The notes: a model not told the origin generated them from the sequence alone. Shown: positions 16,707-28,370, counted from the first letter of the stretch. The stretch: 29,553 bases of DNA from DATECU01 sp035286745 (GCA_035286745.1 DATECU010000303.1:1-29553), one strand, 5' to 3'. Numbers and translations are program-made.

Positions 16707-18884
16707 GTGGTTTCTCCGCTGCTGGCGGGACTCAACCCCGCACAACGCGAGGCTGTGCTCGCCGCCCAAGGGCCGGTCCTGATCCTGGCCGGCGCCGGCA
16801 GCGGCAAGACCCGCGTCATCACCCACCGCATCGCCCACCTGATCCTGGAGCAGGGCGTCCCCTCCGAACGGGTGCTGGCGGTGACTTTCACCAACAAGGC
16901 CGCGGGGGAGATGAAGTCTCGGGCCGAGGCGCTGCTCGAGGGTCACCGCTTCGCCGGCTGGATCTCCACCTTCCACAGCCTGTGCGTGCGCATCCTGCGC
17001 CGCGAGGCCGCTGCTGCCGGACTCAGTCCCCACTTCCTGATCTACGACGAGGACGACCAGCTGTCGCTCTTGAAGGCGGTGCTGCGCTCCCTCGAGGTGT
17101 CGGAGAAGCTCAACCCGCCGCGGCAGATCCTCTCCCGCGTCTCCGCCTGCAAGAACGCCGGCCGCACCGACTGGGAGCAGGATGGCTCGTTCGGCGCGGC
17201 CATCTTCGCTCGGATTGCCCAGGGCTACCAGGACGCCCTGGCCAAGGCGCAAGCTCTCGACTTCGACGACCTGCTGCTCAGGACGGTGGCCCTCTTCGAC
17301 CAGCACCCGGCGGTGCGAGACGCCTACCGCAACCGCTTCGCCTATCTCCTGGTCGACGAGTACCAGGACACCAACCGGGTTCAGTACCAACTGGTGCGCC
17401 ACCTGGCCGGCTCGGACGGCAACCTGACGGTGGTGGGCGACGAGGACCAGTCGATCTACTCCTGGCGCGGGGCCGACATCCAGAACATCTTGGACTTCGA
17501 GCGCGACTTCCCCGGGGCCCGGGTGCTGCGGCTGGAGGAGAACTACCGCTCCAGCCAGCGGATTCTGGATGTGGCCTCCGGGCTGGTGGCCAAAAACCGC
17601 ATGCGCAAGGGGAAGACCCTGCGGGCGGTGAAACGGGGCGGAGCGCCGGTGCGCCTGCACCAGGCGTCCGACGAGTACGGGGAGGCGGGCTATGTGATCT
17701 CCCGCATCTCCGAGCCGGAGGCGGGCCGCATCGCCATCCTGTACCGCATGAACGCCCAGAGCCGCCTGTTCGAGGAAGCGCTCAGAAGGCAGCGGATCGC
17801 CTATCGCCTGGTGGGCGGGGTGGGGTTTTACGAACGGCGCGAGGTGAAAGACGCCCTGAGCTACCTTCGCCTGCTCACCAACCCTCAGGACCCGGTGGCG
17901 TTCCGGCGGGTTCTGAACGTGCCGCCCCGGGGGGTGGGTGCGCGAACCGCGGACGAGCTGGCCCAGGTGGCCAAGGAGCGCGGGCTGTCGCTTTGGGAGG
18001 CCCTTCAGGCGGTGGAAGACGAGAGCCGGTTGCCGGCCCGGGCCACCCAGCCGCTCACCCGCTTTCGCTGCCTGATCGAGGGCCTCCGCCAGGACGCGGC
18101 CCGCCTGTCCGTGAAGGGTCTGCTGGAGCGGATCCTCGAGCAGAGCGGGTATTCGGCGGCACTCTCCGAGGAGGACTCGGTCGAGAACCGGGAGCGGCTA
18201 GAGAACCTGGCGGAGCTGCTCTCGGCGGCCGCCGAGTACGACCTGCGCAGCGAGGGCGGAGCCGCTAGCGGTTTCCTGGACGAGGTGTCGCTGCTCGCCG
18301 ACACCGACCTGATGCGGGAGGATGCGCCGGTCACCTTGATGACACTGCACGCCGCCAAGGGCCTGGAGTTCGATGCGGTGTTCCTGGTGGGCCTGGAAGA
18401 GGGGCTGCTGCCGCACGCGCGCAGCCTGGAGAGCGAGGTCGCCCTGGAGGAGGAGCGGCGCCTGTGCTACGTGGGCATGACGCGGGCTCGGGAACGCTTG
18501 AGCCTCTCCTGGGCGGAGAGCCGGCAGGTCTTTGGCCAGAGGCGCATGTCGGAGCCCAGCCGCTTTCTGGATGAGATCCCGCGCCAGGCCCTGCACGTCA
18601 CCCGCGATGGCTGGGGTGGACCTGCCCGGGTCGGGGTGCCGGAAACCACCGGGCAGCGCCGCCTCGCCTGGGAGGGCACGCCTCGCCAGCAGGCTGCCAG
18701 CCCGAGGGCGACGGCTGCCGAGGTCGAGCTGCGGGCGGGGGCCCGGGTGCGCCACCCTCTGTTCGGGGTGGGGACCATCGTCCGCAAGGAGGGCGCGGGC
18801 GAGGACCTCAAGGTCACGGTGGCGTTTGCTGGGGCCGGCGCCAAGCGCCTGCTGGCCCGCTACGCCGGCCTCGAGGTCCTCTGA
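16707..18884 (+). CDS. pcrA: UvrD/PcrA-type superfamily 1 DNA helicase
   Basis: ATP-driven 3'-5' helicase of repair and replication. 725 aa. All SF1A motifs are in order: Walker A AGAGSGKT (28-35), AVTFTNKAAGEM, STFHSLCVRILRR, LLVDEYQDTN (motif II), GDEDQSIYSWRGAD (III), LEENYRSSQ (IV), MTLHAAKGLEFDAVFLVG (V) and LCYVGMTRARERL (VI). The last 50 residues (VRHPLFGVGTIV ... ARYAGLEVL) match the C-terminal Tudor-like domain of PcrA/UvrD that contacts RNA polymerase. GTG 16707 lies 4 nt after the glmS stop, so it is probably co-transcribed with glmU-glmS. PcrA and UvrD cannot be separated by sequence alone here. Confidence 0.95.
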   Translation: MVSPLLAGLNPAQREAVLAAQGPVLILAGAGSGKTRVITHRIAHLILEQGVPSERVLAVTFTNKAAGEMKSRAEALLEGHRFAGWISTFHSLCVRILRREAAAAGLSPHFLIYDEDDQLSLLKAVLRSLEVSEKLNPPRQILSRVSACKNAGRTDWEQDGSFGAAIFARIAQGYQDALAKAQALDFDDLLLRTVALFDQHPAVRDAYRNRFAYLLVDEYQDTNRVQYQLVRHLAGSDGNLTVVGDEDQSIYSWRGADIQNILDFERDFPGARVLRLEENYRSSQRILDVASGLVAKNRMRKGKTLRAVKRGGAPVRLHQASDEYGEAGYVISRISEPEAGRIAILYRMNAQSRLFEEALRRQRIAYRLVGGVGFYERREVKDALSYLRLLTNPQDPVAFRRVLNVPPRGVGARTADELAQVAKERGLSLWEALQAVEDESRLPARATQPLTRFRCLIEGLRQDAARLSVKGLLERILEQSGYSAALSEEDSVENRERLENLAELLSAAAEYDLRSEGGAASGFLDEVSLLADTDLMREDAPVTLMTLHAAKGLEFDAVFLVGLEEGLLPHARSLESEVALEEERRLCYVGMTRARERLSLSWAESRQVFGQRRMSEPSRFLDEIPRQALHVTRDGWGGPARVGVPETTGQRRLAWEGTPRQQAASPRATAAEVELRAGARVRHPLFGVGTIVRKEGAGEDLKVTVAFAGAGAKRLLARYAGLEVL

Positions 18885-18900
18885 GCAGCCGTCTCCGCGT

Positions 18901-19572
18901 CTAACTCTTGGGCTGGAGATCCTGGATGATCCAGCGGCTGAGCACGCGGGGGCCGGCGCCGGGACGCGTCATGTTGTAGCGCCGCAGGGTCATCACCCAG
19001 ACCTGGGGCTGACCGCCGATGGTGAGCTCGAGATCGAGCTGCTTCTGGAGCACCTCGCCCTCCAGAGTATCGAGGTCCGGCAGTTGGCCCAGGGACAGGC
19101 CCACCAGGTGGCGTTCGCGGTCGACCGCCTCCTTGGCCTGGGCAACCCCTTTCTTCAGTTCCTGGTCCTTCTTGGTGTACTGCTGGTAGGTCTCGGCCAC
19201 GGCGGACACGGCGGGGGGCATGGGCAGGTTCTTCTTCTGAACCTCCTGCACTTGCTCCCAGGCGGCGAAGTGGTCGTTGCGGTACTTGGTGGCTTCCTGC
19301 CGGTTCAGGCTGACCTGGTTCTCGGCGTCCTTGACCGCCTTGATCAGGCCGGGCAGGGGGGCGGGACCTTTGGTCTCCTCGGAGGTCGCCAGGATCTTCC
19401 AGGACTGGACCGCTTTGTCAAAGGCCACCGACGAGAAGCTGGTTAGGGTCTGGTTGTCCTTGGCCTTGACCGCATTGAAATACTGGGTCACCACCGTCTG
19501 CTCGGGATGACCACAGGCCGCCAAGAGCCCGACCACCACCACCACGGCGAGCTCTGCTGTCCGACGCATCAT
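18901..19572 (-). CDS. Lipoprotein of unknown function
   Basis: 223 aa. A lipobox LLAAC puts the lipidated cysteine at residue 20 after a Val-rich signal segment. The body is charged and mostly helical, with a likely coiled coil in the middle (about 95-165, many Lys/Glu/Gln), and the C-terminal part (DLELTIGGQPQVWVMTLRRY) looks like beta strands. I do not recognise the family. ATG 19572 (or 19569) is chosen because GGAGG lies 5-8 nt upstream and places the lipobox correctly; a longer frame starts at 19617, overlapping the gyrA stop as ATGA. It follows gyrA by 41 nt on the same strand and converges with pcrA. Confidence 0.8.
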   Translation of the reverse strand: MMRRTAELAVVVVVGLLAACGHPEQTVVTQYFNAVKAKDNQTLTSFSSVAFDKAVQSWKILATSEETKGPAPLPGLIKAVKDAENQVSLNRQEATKYRNDHFAAWEQVQEVQKKNLPMPPAVSAVAETYQQYTKKDQELKKGVAQAKEAVDRERHLVGLSLGQLPDLDTLEGEVLQKQLDLELTIGGQPQVWVMTLRRYNMTRPGAGPRVLSRWIIQDLQPKS

Positions 19573-19613
19573 TGCTTCCTCCTTCGCTAGGGCCATCGCC
19601 GCCCGACCCGGCC

Positions 19614-22094
19614 TCATGAGGGCTCGGGAGGGGCGGGACCCGCGTCCTCGCCCTCCTCGCGTTCGGCGAGGCGGGCGATGGAAACCAGGTGATCCCCTTC
19701 CTCGAGCTGGATCAGGCGAACGCCTTGGGTGTTGCGGCCGATGGTCGAGATGTCCGCCGTGTTCAGGCGGATGATCATACCCTTTTCGGTGATGAGCATC
19801 ACACCTTCGTCCCCTTTCAGGAACTTGACCCCCACCACCGGACCGTTGCGCCCGGCGGTCTTGATGTTGATGAGTCCCTTGCCGCCGCGGCTCTGCACCC
19901 GGTATTCATCCATGTCGGTGCGCTTGCCGAAGCCGTTGCCGGTTACGGTGAGGACCGTACCCTGCCCCACCACCTCCAGCGCCACCACCTGGTCGGCGCT
20001 CTCCAGATCGATGCCCTTGACGCCATAGGCGGCCCGCCCCATCGGCCTCACGTCGTCCTCGCCGAAGTGGATCGCCATCCCGTCTCGGGTGGCCAGCAGC
20101 ACCTCGTCGGTCCCCGTGGTCAGGACGGTCTCGATCAGCGCGTCGTCCTCTTCCACCGAGAGCGCGATGATCCCTCCGGAACGAGGGTTGGCGAAGGCCT
20201 GAAGCTCCGTCTTCTTCACGATGCCCTTGCGGGTGGCCAGCAGCACGAAACCGCCGGCGGCGAAATCCCGGACCGCACAAAAGGCCGCGATCTTCTCCTG
20301 GGGTTGCAGCTTCACCAGGTTCACCACCGCCTTGCCCTTCCCCTGGGGCCCCACGTCCGGGATCTCGTGCACCTTGAGCCAGTAGGCGCGGCCACGGTCG
20401 GTGAAGATCAGGATGTAGGAGTGGGTGGAGGCGATGAAGATGTTGTCGACGAAGTCCTCGTCCTTGGTCTTCATGCCCACCCGCCCGCGGCCGCCCCGCT
20501 TCTGCGACCGGTAGGTGCTGATGGATGTGCGTTTGATGTACCCGCTGTGGGTGATGGAGATCGCCACGTCCTCGTCGGCGATCATGTCCTCCACCGTGAT
20601 CTCGTCCACCGCGTCTTGGATCTCGGTCCGCCGGGGCTCGCCGTGTTCGTCCCGGAGCTGGGCCAGCTCCCCGGCGATGATGGCGTCGATGCGCTGGGAG
20701 CTGGCCAGGATGTCCTTGAGGTCGGCGATCTGGATCCGGATCTCGGCCAGCTCGTCCACCACCTTCTGGCGCTCCAGGCCGGTGAGGCCCTGGAGCTGCA
20801 TCTCCAGGATGGCCCGAGCCTGCAACTCGGAGAGCCCGAACTCGGAGATCAAGCCAAGGCGAGCCTCCTCCGGCGTCTTGGCGGCGCGGATCAGGGCGAT
20901 CACCCGGTCCAGGTGGTCGAGGGCGATCACCAGCCCTTCCAGGATGTGAGCCCGGGCCTCCGCCTTCCTGAGCTCGAACTGGGTCCGCCGGCGCACCACC
21001 TCGCGCCGGAAGCCGAGGAACAGATCGCAGGTGTCGAGCAGGTTGAGCACCCGGGGTCGCTGGTCGACGATCGCCAGGTTGATGATGCCGAAGCTGTCCT
21101 GAAGCGGGGTGAGCTTGTAGAGGTTGTTGAGGATGATCTGGCTGGGCTCCCCCTTGCGGATGTCGATGACGATCCGCATGCCCTCGCGGGAGGATTCGTC
21201 CCGGATGTCGGCGATGCCCTCGACCCGCTTGTCCTTGACCAGCTCGGCGATCTTCTCGATGAGCTTGGCCTTGTTGACCTGGTAGGGGATCTCGGTGACG
21301 ACAATGGACTCGCGATCGCCCTTTCTGACCTCGATCTCGGCTCGGGCCCGCATCACGATGGAGCCCCGGCCGGTTCGATAGGCTTGGCGGATCCCCTGAC
21401 GGCCCAAGATGAGACCGGCGGTCGGGAAGTCCGGGCCGGTGATCCGGTCCAGCAGGCCCTCCAGGCGCTGGTCCTGGGTCAGGCCCTGGCTCTCAAGCAG
21501 GAAGGTCAACCCGTCGACCACCTCGCTCAGGTTGTGGGGTGGGATCTTGGTGGCCATCCCCACCGCGATGCCCTCGGCCCCGTTCACCAGCAGGTTGGGC
21601 AGCACCGTCGGCAGCACCGTTGGCTCCACCGAGCTGTTGTCGTAGGTGGGCACGAAGTCGACGGTGTCCTTCTCGATGTCCGCCATCATGGAGGCGCCCA
21701 GACGCGTCAGGCGCGCCTCCGTGTAACGCATGGCGGCCGGGGGATCTCCGTCCACGGAACCGAAGTTGCCCTGGCCGTCGACCAGCGGGGCCCGCATGTT
21801 CCAGTCCTGGGCCATGCGCACCAGGGTGTCGTAGATGGCGCCCTCGCCGTGGGGGTGGTAGTTCCCCATCACCTCGCCGGCGACCTTGGCGCTCTTGCGG
21901 TACTGGCGGCCCGGCTGCAGGCCCATCTGCTGCATGCCGTAGAGCACGCGCCGGTTGGCGGGCTTGAGTCCGTCCCGCACGTCGGGCAAGGCTCGGCCGA
22001 TGATCACGGACATGGCATAGTCCATGTAGGACTGGCGCATCTCGTCCGCGATGTTGGCGGGGATCTTCTGGGCGGCGATCGGATCGTGTTCCAT
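19614..22094 (-). CDS. gyrA: DNA gyrase subunit A
   Basis: Breaks and rejoins DNA during negative supercoiling. 826 aa. The winged-helix and tower region has DVRDGLKPANRRVLYGM, YHPHGEGAIYDTLVRM (79-94) and the catalytic tyrosine in RYTEARL. The C-terminal beta-pinwheel carries QKRGGRG, a form of the GyrA box (QRRGGKG), which supports gyrase rather than topoisomerase IV. At the quinolone-resistance position equal to E. coli Ser83 there is Gly85, and Asp82 is Glu84; Asp87 is kept as Asp89. The start ATG 22094 gives a normal N-terminus. It follows gyrB by 44 nt. Confidence 0.97.
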   Translation of the reverse strand: MEHDPIAAQKIPANIADEMRQSYMDYAMSVIIGRALPDVRDGLKPANRRVLYGMQQMGLQPGRQYRKSAKVAGEVMGNYHPHGEGAIYDTLVRMAQDWNMRAPLVDGQGNFGSVDGDPPAAMRYTEARLTRLGASMMADIEKDTVDFVPTYDNSSVEPTVLPTVLPNLLVNGAEGIAVGMATKIPPHNLSEVVDGLTFLLESQGLTQDQRLEGLLDRITGPDFPTAGLILGRQGIRQAYRTGRGSIVMRARAEIEVRKGDRESIVVTEIPYQVNKAKLIEKIAELVKDKRVEGIADIRDESSREGMRIVIDIRKGEPSQIILNNLYKLTPLQDSFGIINLAIVDQRPRVLNLLDTCDLFLGFRREVVRRRTQFELRKAEARAHILEGLVIALDHLDRVIALIRAAKTPEEARLGLISEFGLSELQARAILEMQLQGLTGLERQKVVDELAEIRIQIADLKDILASSQRIDAIIAGELAQLRDEHGEPRRTEIQDAVDEITVEDMIADEDVAISITHSGYIKRTSISTYRSQKRGGRGRVGMKTKDEDFVDNIFIASTHSYILIFTDRGRAYWLKVHEIPDVGPQGKGKAVVNLVKLQPQEKIAAFCAVRDFAAGGFVLLATRKGIVKKTELQAFANPRSGGIIALSVEEDDALIETVLTTGTDEVLLATRDGMAIHFGEDDVRPMGRAAYGVKGIDLESADQVVALEVVGQGTVLTVTGNGFGKRTDMDEYRVQSRGGKGLINIKTAGRNGPVVGVKFLKGDEGVMLITEKGMIIRLNTADISTIGRNTQGVRLIQLEEGDHLVSIARLAEREEGEDAGPAPPEPS

Positions 22095-22138
22095 GGCCTA
22101 GGTTGGGAGGTGGCGCGGTTTGAGCGCCCACTTGCTGA

Positions 22139-24538
<2,400 letters not shown>

Positions 24539-24593
24539 GAAACCCCAGTGCGGCGTGCTTGGAACCGCCGCTGCTCCTTGTCTTGCCTCTCCA

Positions 24594-25679
24594 TCACGCC
24601 GCCAGCACGCTGCCCGCTTCGACGCGATAGACGCGGGCCGCGCCGCCCAGTCGCTCGGCCCAACCCGGGTGCGCGGTGGTCACCAGGGCTTGCCCCTTGG
24701 CCGCGACCGCCCGGCACACAGCAAGGGCACGCTCCGCGTCCAGCTCGGAGTCCAGATCGTCGAGCAGGGCCACCGCGGCGGTGCCGCTTTCTTCGCGATA
24801 CACCTGCAGGCTGGCCAGGACCAGCGCCAAGAGCAGGCTTCGCGCCTGGCCAGAGGATGCCGACTGCGCTGCATCTTGGCCATCCAACTCCAGCCGCACC
24901 TGGTCGCGGTGCGGGCCGAGCTGGGTTCGTCCGGCGTGGCGCTCTTGGGCCTGCGTTTGCCGGACCCCCTCGGCCAGGCGCTGCCTTTCCGCCTCCTGGG
25001 TTGCCAGCGGCTCCGGGTGCAGGCTGATGTCGCTCTGTTCGCCGGCCAGGGTGGGCCCGCTCTTCAGACTGCCGCGCAACCGCTCCACATAACGCGCCCT
25101 TCGGCATCGCAGTTCGACCGCAGCTTGCAGCCAGCGATCGGTCCACACCGGGAGATCGGCGCTTCCGCGCTCCAGGCTGGCGTTGCGCTGGCGCAGGACG
25201 CGCTCGTAGTCGGCCGCTGCTTTGCGATAGGTGGGCCACAGGGCGGCACCGGCCCGATCCAAGTACAGCCGCCGCTCGCGCATGGGGCCATGGATCACCT
25301 TGAGCCGATCGCTCGAATAGACGACTGCCTCCAGGTGGCCGTGATAGCTGCGCGGCGGCACCTCCTTGCCGTCGACTCGCAGGTGGCGCTCCCCGGCTGC
25401 GATCTCGACCTCCAGCTGGGTCTGCCGGCGGTCGTCGCTCGCCAGGCCCCGGGAGCGGAGGCGACTCGCTCCTCGACGAACCAGGCTCGCCGTCTCTTCG
25501 GTGCGGAAGGAACGGCCGCGGGCGAGCAGGGCCACCGCTTCCAGAAGCGACGTCTTCCCCTGCGCGTTGCGGCCCACGAAGATGTTCAGGCCGGCCGTCA
25601 AATCCACCGCACTCTCGCGGATGTTGCGGAGGTCATGCACCTCGATCCTGTTGACCCACAAGCTGCCCGCTCCGCTCAC
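24594..25679 (-). CDS. recF: DNA replication and repair protein RecF
   Basis: SMC-like ATPase that loads RecA at gaps with RecO and RecR. 361 aa. Walker A is GRNAQGKT (36-43), the signature motif region is SSGQARSLLLAL, and Walker B with the D-loop is LLDDLDSELD. The opening RIEVHDLRNI is the RecF pattern (LxxFRN). GTG 25679 begins 3 nt after the dnaN stop, without a clear ribosome-binding site, so translation is probably coupled to dnaN. The order dnaN-recF-gyrB is common at bacterial origins. Confidence 0.95.
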   Translation of the reverse strand: MSGAGSLWVNRIEVHDLRNIRESAVDLTAGLNIFVGRNAQGKTSLLEAVALLARGRSFRTEETASLVRRGASRLRSRGLASDDRRQTQLEVEIAAGERHLRVDGKEVPPRSYHGHLEAVVYSSDRLKVIHGPMRERRLYLDRAGAALWPTYRKAAADYERVLRQRNASLERGSADLPVWTDRWLQAAVELRCRRARYVERLRGSLKSGPTLAGEQSDISLHPEPLATQEAERQRLAEGVRQTQAQERHAGRTQLGPHRDQVRLELDGQDAAQSASSGQARSLLLALVLASLQVYREESGTAAVALLDDLDSELDAERALAVCRAVAAKGQALVTTAHPGWAERLGGAARVYRVEAGSVLAA

Positions 25680-25682
25680 CGG

Positions 25683-26786
25683 CTAAAGACGCATGGGCAT
25701 GACGATGTAGCGATTGTCGGTTTCGCTCTCACCCTCGGGCTTCAGCACGCCTTGGCTTTCGCCGTCCTTGAGCTCGATCGAGACCTTCTCGGTTCCGGCG
25801 ACCAGCAAGAAATCGAGCAAGTACTGAGCGTTAAAGCCGATCTCGACCTGCTCGCCGCCGTACTCCGCCGGCAGGGATTCTCGGGCTTCGCCCAGGTCGG
25901 GTGACGACGCCGAAACCTCCAGCCTGCCCTCGGCTAGGAGCAGCTTCACCGCACGATTCCTCTCTGCGGACAGCAGGCTGACGCGGCGAATGGCTGCGAC
26001 TAATTGCTCCCGATCCATGGCGGCCAGCTTGCCGCCGGCTATGGTGATCACCTTCTCGAAGGCCGGGAACTGGCCTTCGATGGTCTTGGACGACAGGGTT
26101 CGACCCCCGACCGTGAAGACCAGGTGGTTCTCGTTCTGCTGGAAGACCACCTCGTTCTCGCCTTCCAGCAAGCGGGCCAGCTCATGGATCGCCTTCCTGG
26201 GCACCAGCACGCGCTGGGCTTCGGCAACGGCTAGAGTCGCCGGGCGACGTGCGTAGGCCAGGCGGTGGCCGTCGGTGGCTACCATGGCCACCCCATCCGG
26301 CTCCAAGAGAAGCAGGGCCCCGGCCAGATAGTAGCGAGCGTCTTCGGTGGTGACCGCGAACACCGTGCGCTGAATGAGGTCCCGGAGCGCGGGGGCGGGG
26401 ATGCCCACGCCGCGGGGGCCCCGCCCGTCCGGGAGTGCCGGGAAGTCCTCTCGGGGAAGCCCCGCCACCTTGAAACTCACCCGTTCGCACTCGATCGCCG
26501 CCCAGCTGTCCGGCAGCAGCTTCACTCGGATGTCGCTCTCCGGAAGCGATCGTGCGATCTCGAACAGCTTCTTGGCGCCGAGGGTGATCGCCCCTTCCGC
26601 CGTGACCTGAGCCGGACACGCCGTGCGCAGGGAAACGTCTAGATCGGTGGCCGAGATGGCGAGCTCCGAGCCCCTGGCCTCGGCCAGGACGTTGGAGAGG
26701 ATGGGTATCGAGTTCTTCCTCTCCACGATTCCCTGAACCAGGTGAAGCTCTCTCACTAGGTCGTTCCTGCGAACGATGATCTCCAT
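25683..26786 (-). CDS. dnaN: DNA polymerase III sliding clamp (beta subunit)
   Basis: Ring-shaped clamp that tethers DNA polymerase III. 367 aa, normal. The protein opens MEIIVRRNDLVRELHLVQGIV and has SIPILSNVLAEA, the ISATDLDVSL block, GRTLSSKTIEGQFPAFEKVI in domain 2, and the C-terminal NRYIVMPMRL that lines the partner-binding pocket. The start ATG 26786 follows a 231-bp gap behind dnaA that holds a possible terminator and promoter, so dnaN may be transcribed separately from dnaA. Confidence 0.97.
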   Translation of the reverse strand: MEIIVRRNDLVRELHLVQGIVERKNSIPILSNVLAEARGSELAISATDLDVSLRTACPAQVTAEGAITLGAKKLFEIARSLPESDIRVKLLPDSWAAIECERVSFKVAGLPREDFPALPDGRGPRGVGIPAPALRDLIQRTVFAVTTEDARYYLAGALLLLEPDGVAMVATDGHRLAYARRPATLAVAEAQRVLVPRKAIHELARLLEGENEVVFQQNENHLVFTVGGRTLSSKTIEGQFPAFEKVITIAGGKLAAMDREQLVAAIRRVSLLSAERNRAVKLLLAEGRLEVSASSPDLGEARESLPAEYGGEQVEIGFNAQYLLDFLLVAGTEKVSIELKDGESQGVLKPEGESETDNRYIVMPMRL

Positions 26787-27017
26787 GGTGTTGTCTACTC
26801 TTTCGTTAGGACTTGCTCAGGGTCAAAAGACAAGAGTAAGAAAGAGGCGCTGCGGAAAGGTGGAAAAGCGCAGTAAGCTCCTGTCTTAAATGGGCTTGGG
26901 ACGGTAGCGGCCCTGTGGAACGGCTGCGGGAAAAGGCGCCGAGCCTGCGGACGGGAGAGTCCGCGCCGCCGAGCCGCGGGCCCTGGCGGCAGCTCTGGTG
27001 TTGAAAAGCCCGCATCT
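26787..27017. other. dnaA-dnaN intergenic region with weak DnaA-box-like sites
   Basis: 231 bp. The part next to dnaN is less GC-rich with a purine-rich + strand (26822-26866). On the minus strand there are box-like sites TTTTCCACC (26867-26859) and CGTTCCACA (26922-26914), about 7 and 6 of 9 to TTATCCACA. A poor promoter candidate for dnaN (TTGTCT, 19-bp spacer, TAACGA) lies in 26812-26842. The other half is GC-rich with the terminator candidate. Confidence 0.35.
26931..26970 (-). terminator. Possible dnaA terminator
   Basis: On the minus strand a 6-bp hairpin GCGGAC/GTCCGC with a 6-nt loop (26964-26947) is bracketed by GGCG and CGCC, and TTTT follows at 26934-26931. The stem is interrupted and the T-run is short, so termination may be partial. 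Confidence 0.35.
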
Positions 27018-28325
27018 TCATCGAAAGCCCTGGACAAAGCTGTTGATCAACCTGTCGAAGTCGGCGTCGCGCTTGCGAAGGGAGTCGATCTTTCGCACCG
27101 AGTGGATGACCGTCGAGTGGTGCTTGCCGCCGAAACCCTTGCCGATCTCGGGGAGGGAGGCTCGGGTCAGGGCCTTGGTGAGGTACATGGCGATCTGGCG
27201 GGGGACCGCCACCGCCTTGGAGTTGTTCTTGGCCTTGAGCTCGGAGAGCTTGACGTTGTAGTGATCAGCCACGAACTTCTGGATCATCTCCATCGAGATG
27301 GGCCGGTCCTCGGTGCGCAAGAGGTCCTTCAAGGTCTCCTGGGCGAGGGGCAGATCGATGTCGCGGCCGGTAAGACTGGCATAGGCGATGAGTCTAACCA
27401 AGCTGCCTTCCAGTTCGCGGATGTTGGTTCGCACCTTGCTCGCGATGAAGAGCGCCACGTTCTCCGGCAACTCCACACGTTCGGCTTCGGCCTTCTTCCT
27501 GAGGATGGCGACCTTGGTTTCGATATCCGGGGGCTGAATATCGGCGATCAGGCCCCATTCGAAGCGGCTGTGGAGCCGTTCCTCGATGGTGGGTATCTGC
27601 CGGGGCGGGCAATCGCTGGAGATGACGATCTGCTTCTGGCCATCGTGGAGGGCGTTGAAGATGTGAAAGAACTCCTCCTGGGTTCGGTCCTTTCCGGCAA
27701 TGAACTGGATGTCGTCGACCAGGAGCACATCGGGGAGCCGGTACTTCTGGCGGAAGGGGAGGAGCCGGTCGAAACGAATGGCGTTGATCATCTCGTTGAT
27801 GAACCGATCGGTGGAGATGTAGAGGAGATTCAAGTGACGGTTACGGGCCTGGATGTAGTGGCCGATGGCGTGCATGAGGTGCGTCTTGCCGAGGCCCACC
27901 CCACCGTACAGGAACAGGGGGTTGTAGGACTTTGAGGGGATCTCGGCAACCGCCCGAGCTGCCGCGTGTGCGAACTGGTTCGAGGAGCCGACGACGAAGC
28001 TCTCAAAGGTGTACTTCGGGTTGAGAAAGGTCAGGCTGTCTCGGTCTTCGGGCGCGTCGGCGGAAGGAAGGGTCTCGGCGTCGTCGCATTCAAAGCGGAC
28101 GGCTATCTCGCCCCGGGCCAGCTCGGCAAGACCCTCCTGGATGACGCCCAGGTAGTTGCGGGTGAGCCAGTCTCGGAACTGAAGGTTGGGCACCCGCACG
28201 AACAGCGTCGTGCCGTCGAACTCGCGAAAGGAAGTGGGCCTGAACCAGGTCGCAAAGCTGTGTCGGTTGATCTTGGCTTCAACCTGAGCCAGCAGCTCAT
28301 CCCAGAGATTCACGAGCGACACCAA
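27018..28325 (-). CDS. dnaA: Chromosomal replication initiator DnaA
   Basis: AAA+ initiator that binds oriC boxes and melts DNA. 435 aa. Domain I is about 1-75 (LWDELLAQVEAKINRHSF), a short linker follows, and domain III has Walker A GGVGLGKT (141-148), LLVDDIQFIAGKDRTQEEFF and the sensor blocks. Domain IV ends with GKGFGGKHHSTVIHSV. The signature normally reads GGRDHTTV; here Asp is His402. The start is uncertain: TTG 28325 is the longest; GTG 28322 and GTG 28313 (giving MNLWDELL) also fit, and a GAGGA lies about 15 nt before the TTG. The upstream divergent region is the likely oriC. Confidence 0.96.
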   Translation of the reverse strand: MVSLVNLWDELLAQVEAKINRHSFATWFRPTSFREFDGTTLFVRVPNLQFRDWLTRNYLGVIQEGLAELARGEIAVRFECDDAETLPSADAPEDRDSLTFLNPKYTFESFVVGSSNQFAHAAARAVAEIPSKSYNPLFLYGGVGLGKTHLMHAIGHYIQARNRHLNLLYISTDRFINEMINAIRFDRLLPFRQKYRLPDVLLVDDIQFIAGKDRTQEEFFHIFNALHDGQKQIVISSDCPPRQIPTIEERLHSRFEWGLIADIQPPDIETKVAILRKKAEAERVELPENVALFIASKVRTNIRELEGSLVRLIAYASLTGRDIDLPLAQETLKDLLRTEDRPISMEMIQKFVADHYNVKLSELKAKNNSKAVAVPRQIAMYLTKALTRASLPEIGKGFGGKHHSTVIHSVRKIDSLRKRDADFDRLINSFVQGFR

Positions 28326-28347
28326 AGGCCGGAGACGGCATCCTCAT

Positions 28348-28370
28348 CAACAAGAGAAGTTCTTTTGTTG
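28348..28370. repeat. 23-bp palindrome at the predicted dnaA transcription start
   Basis: CAACAAGAGA (28348-28357) and TCTTTTGTTG (28361-28370) pair over 10 positions, one of them G-T, around a 3-nt centre that is itself symmetric. The predicted dnaA -10 ends at 28371, so the start of transcription falls inside it. It could be an operator or an RNA hairpin in the dnaA leader. Confidence 0.6.
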
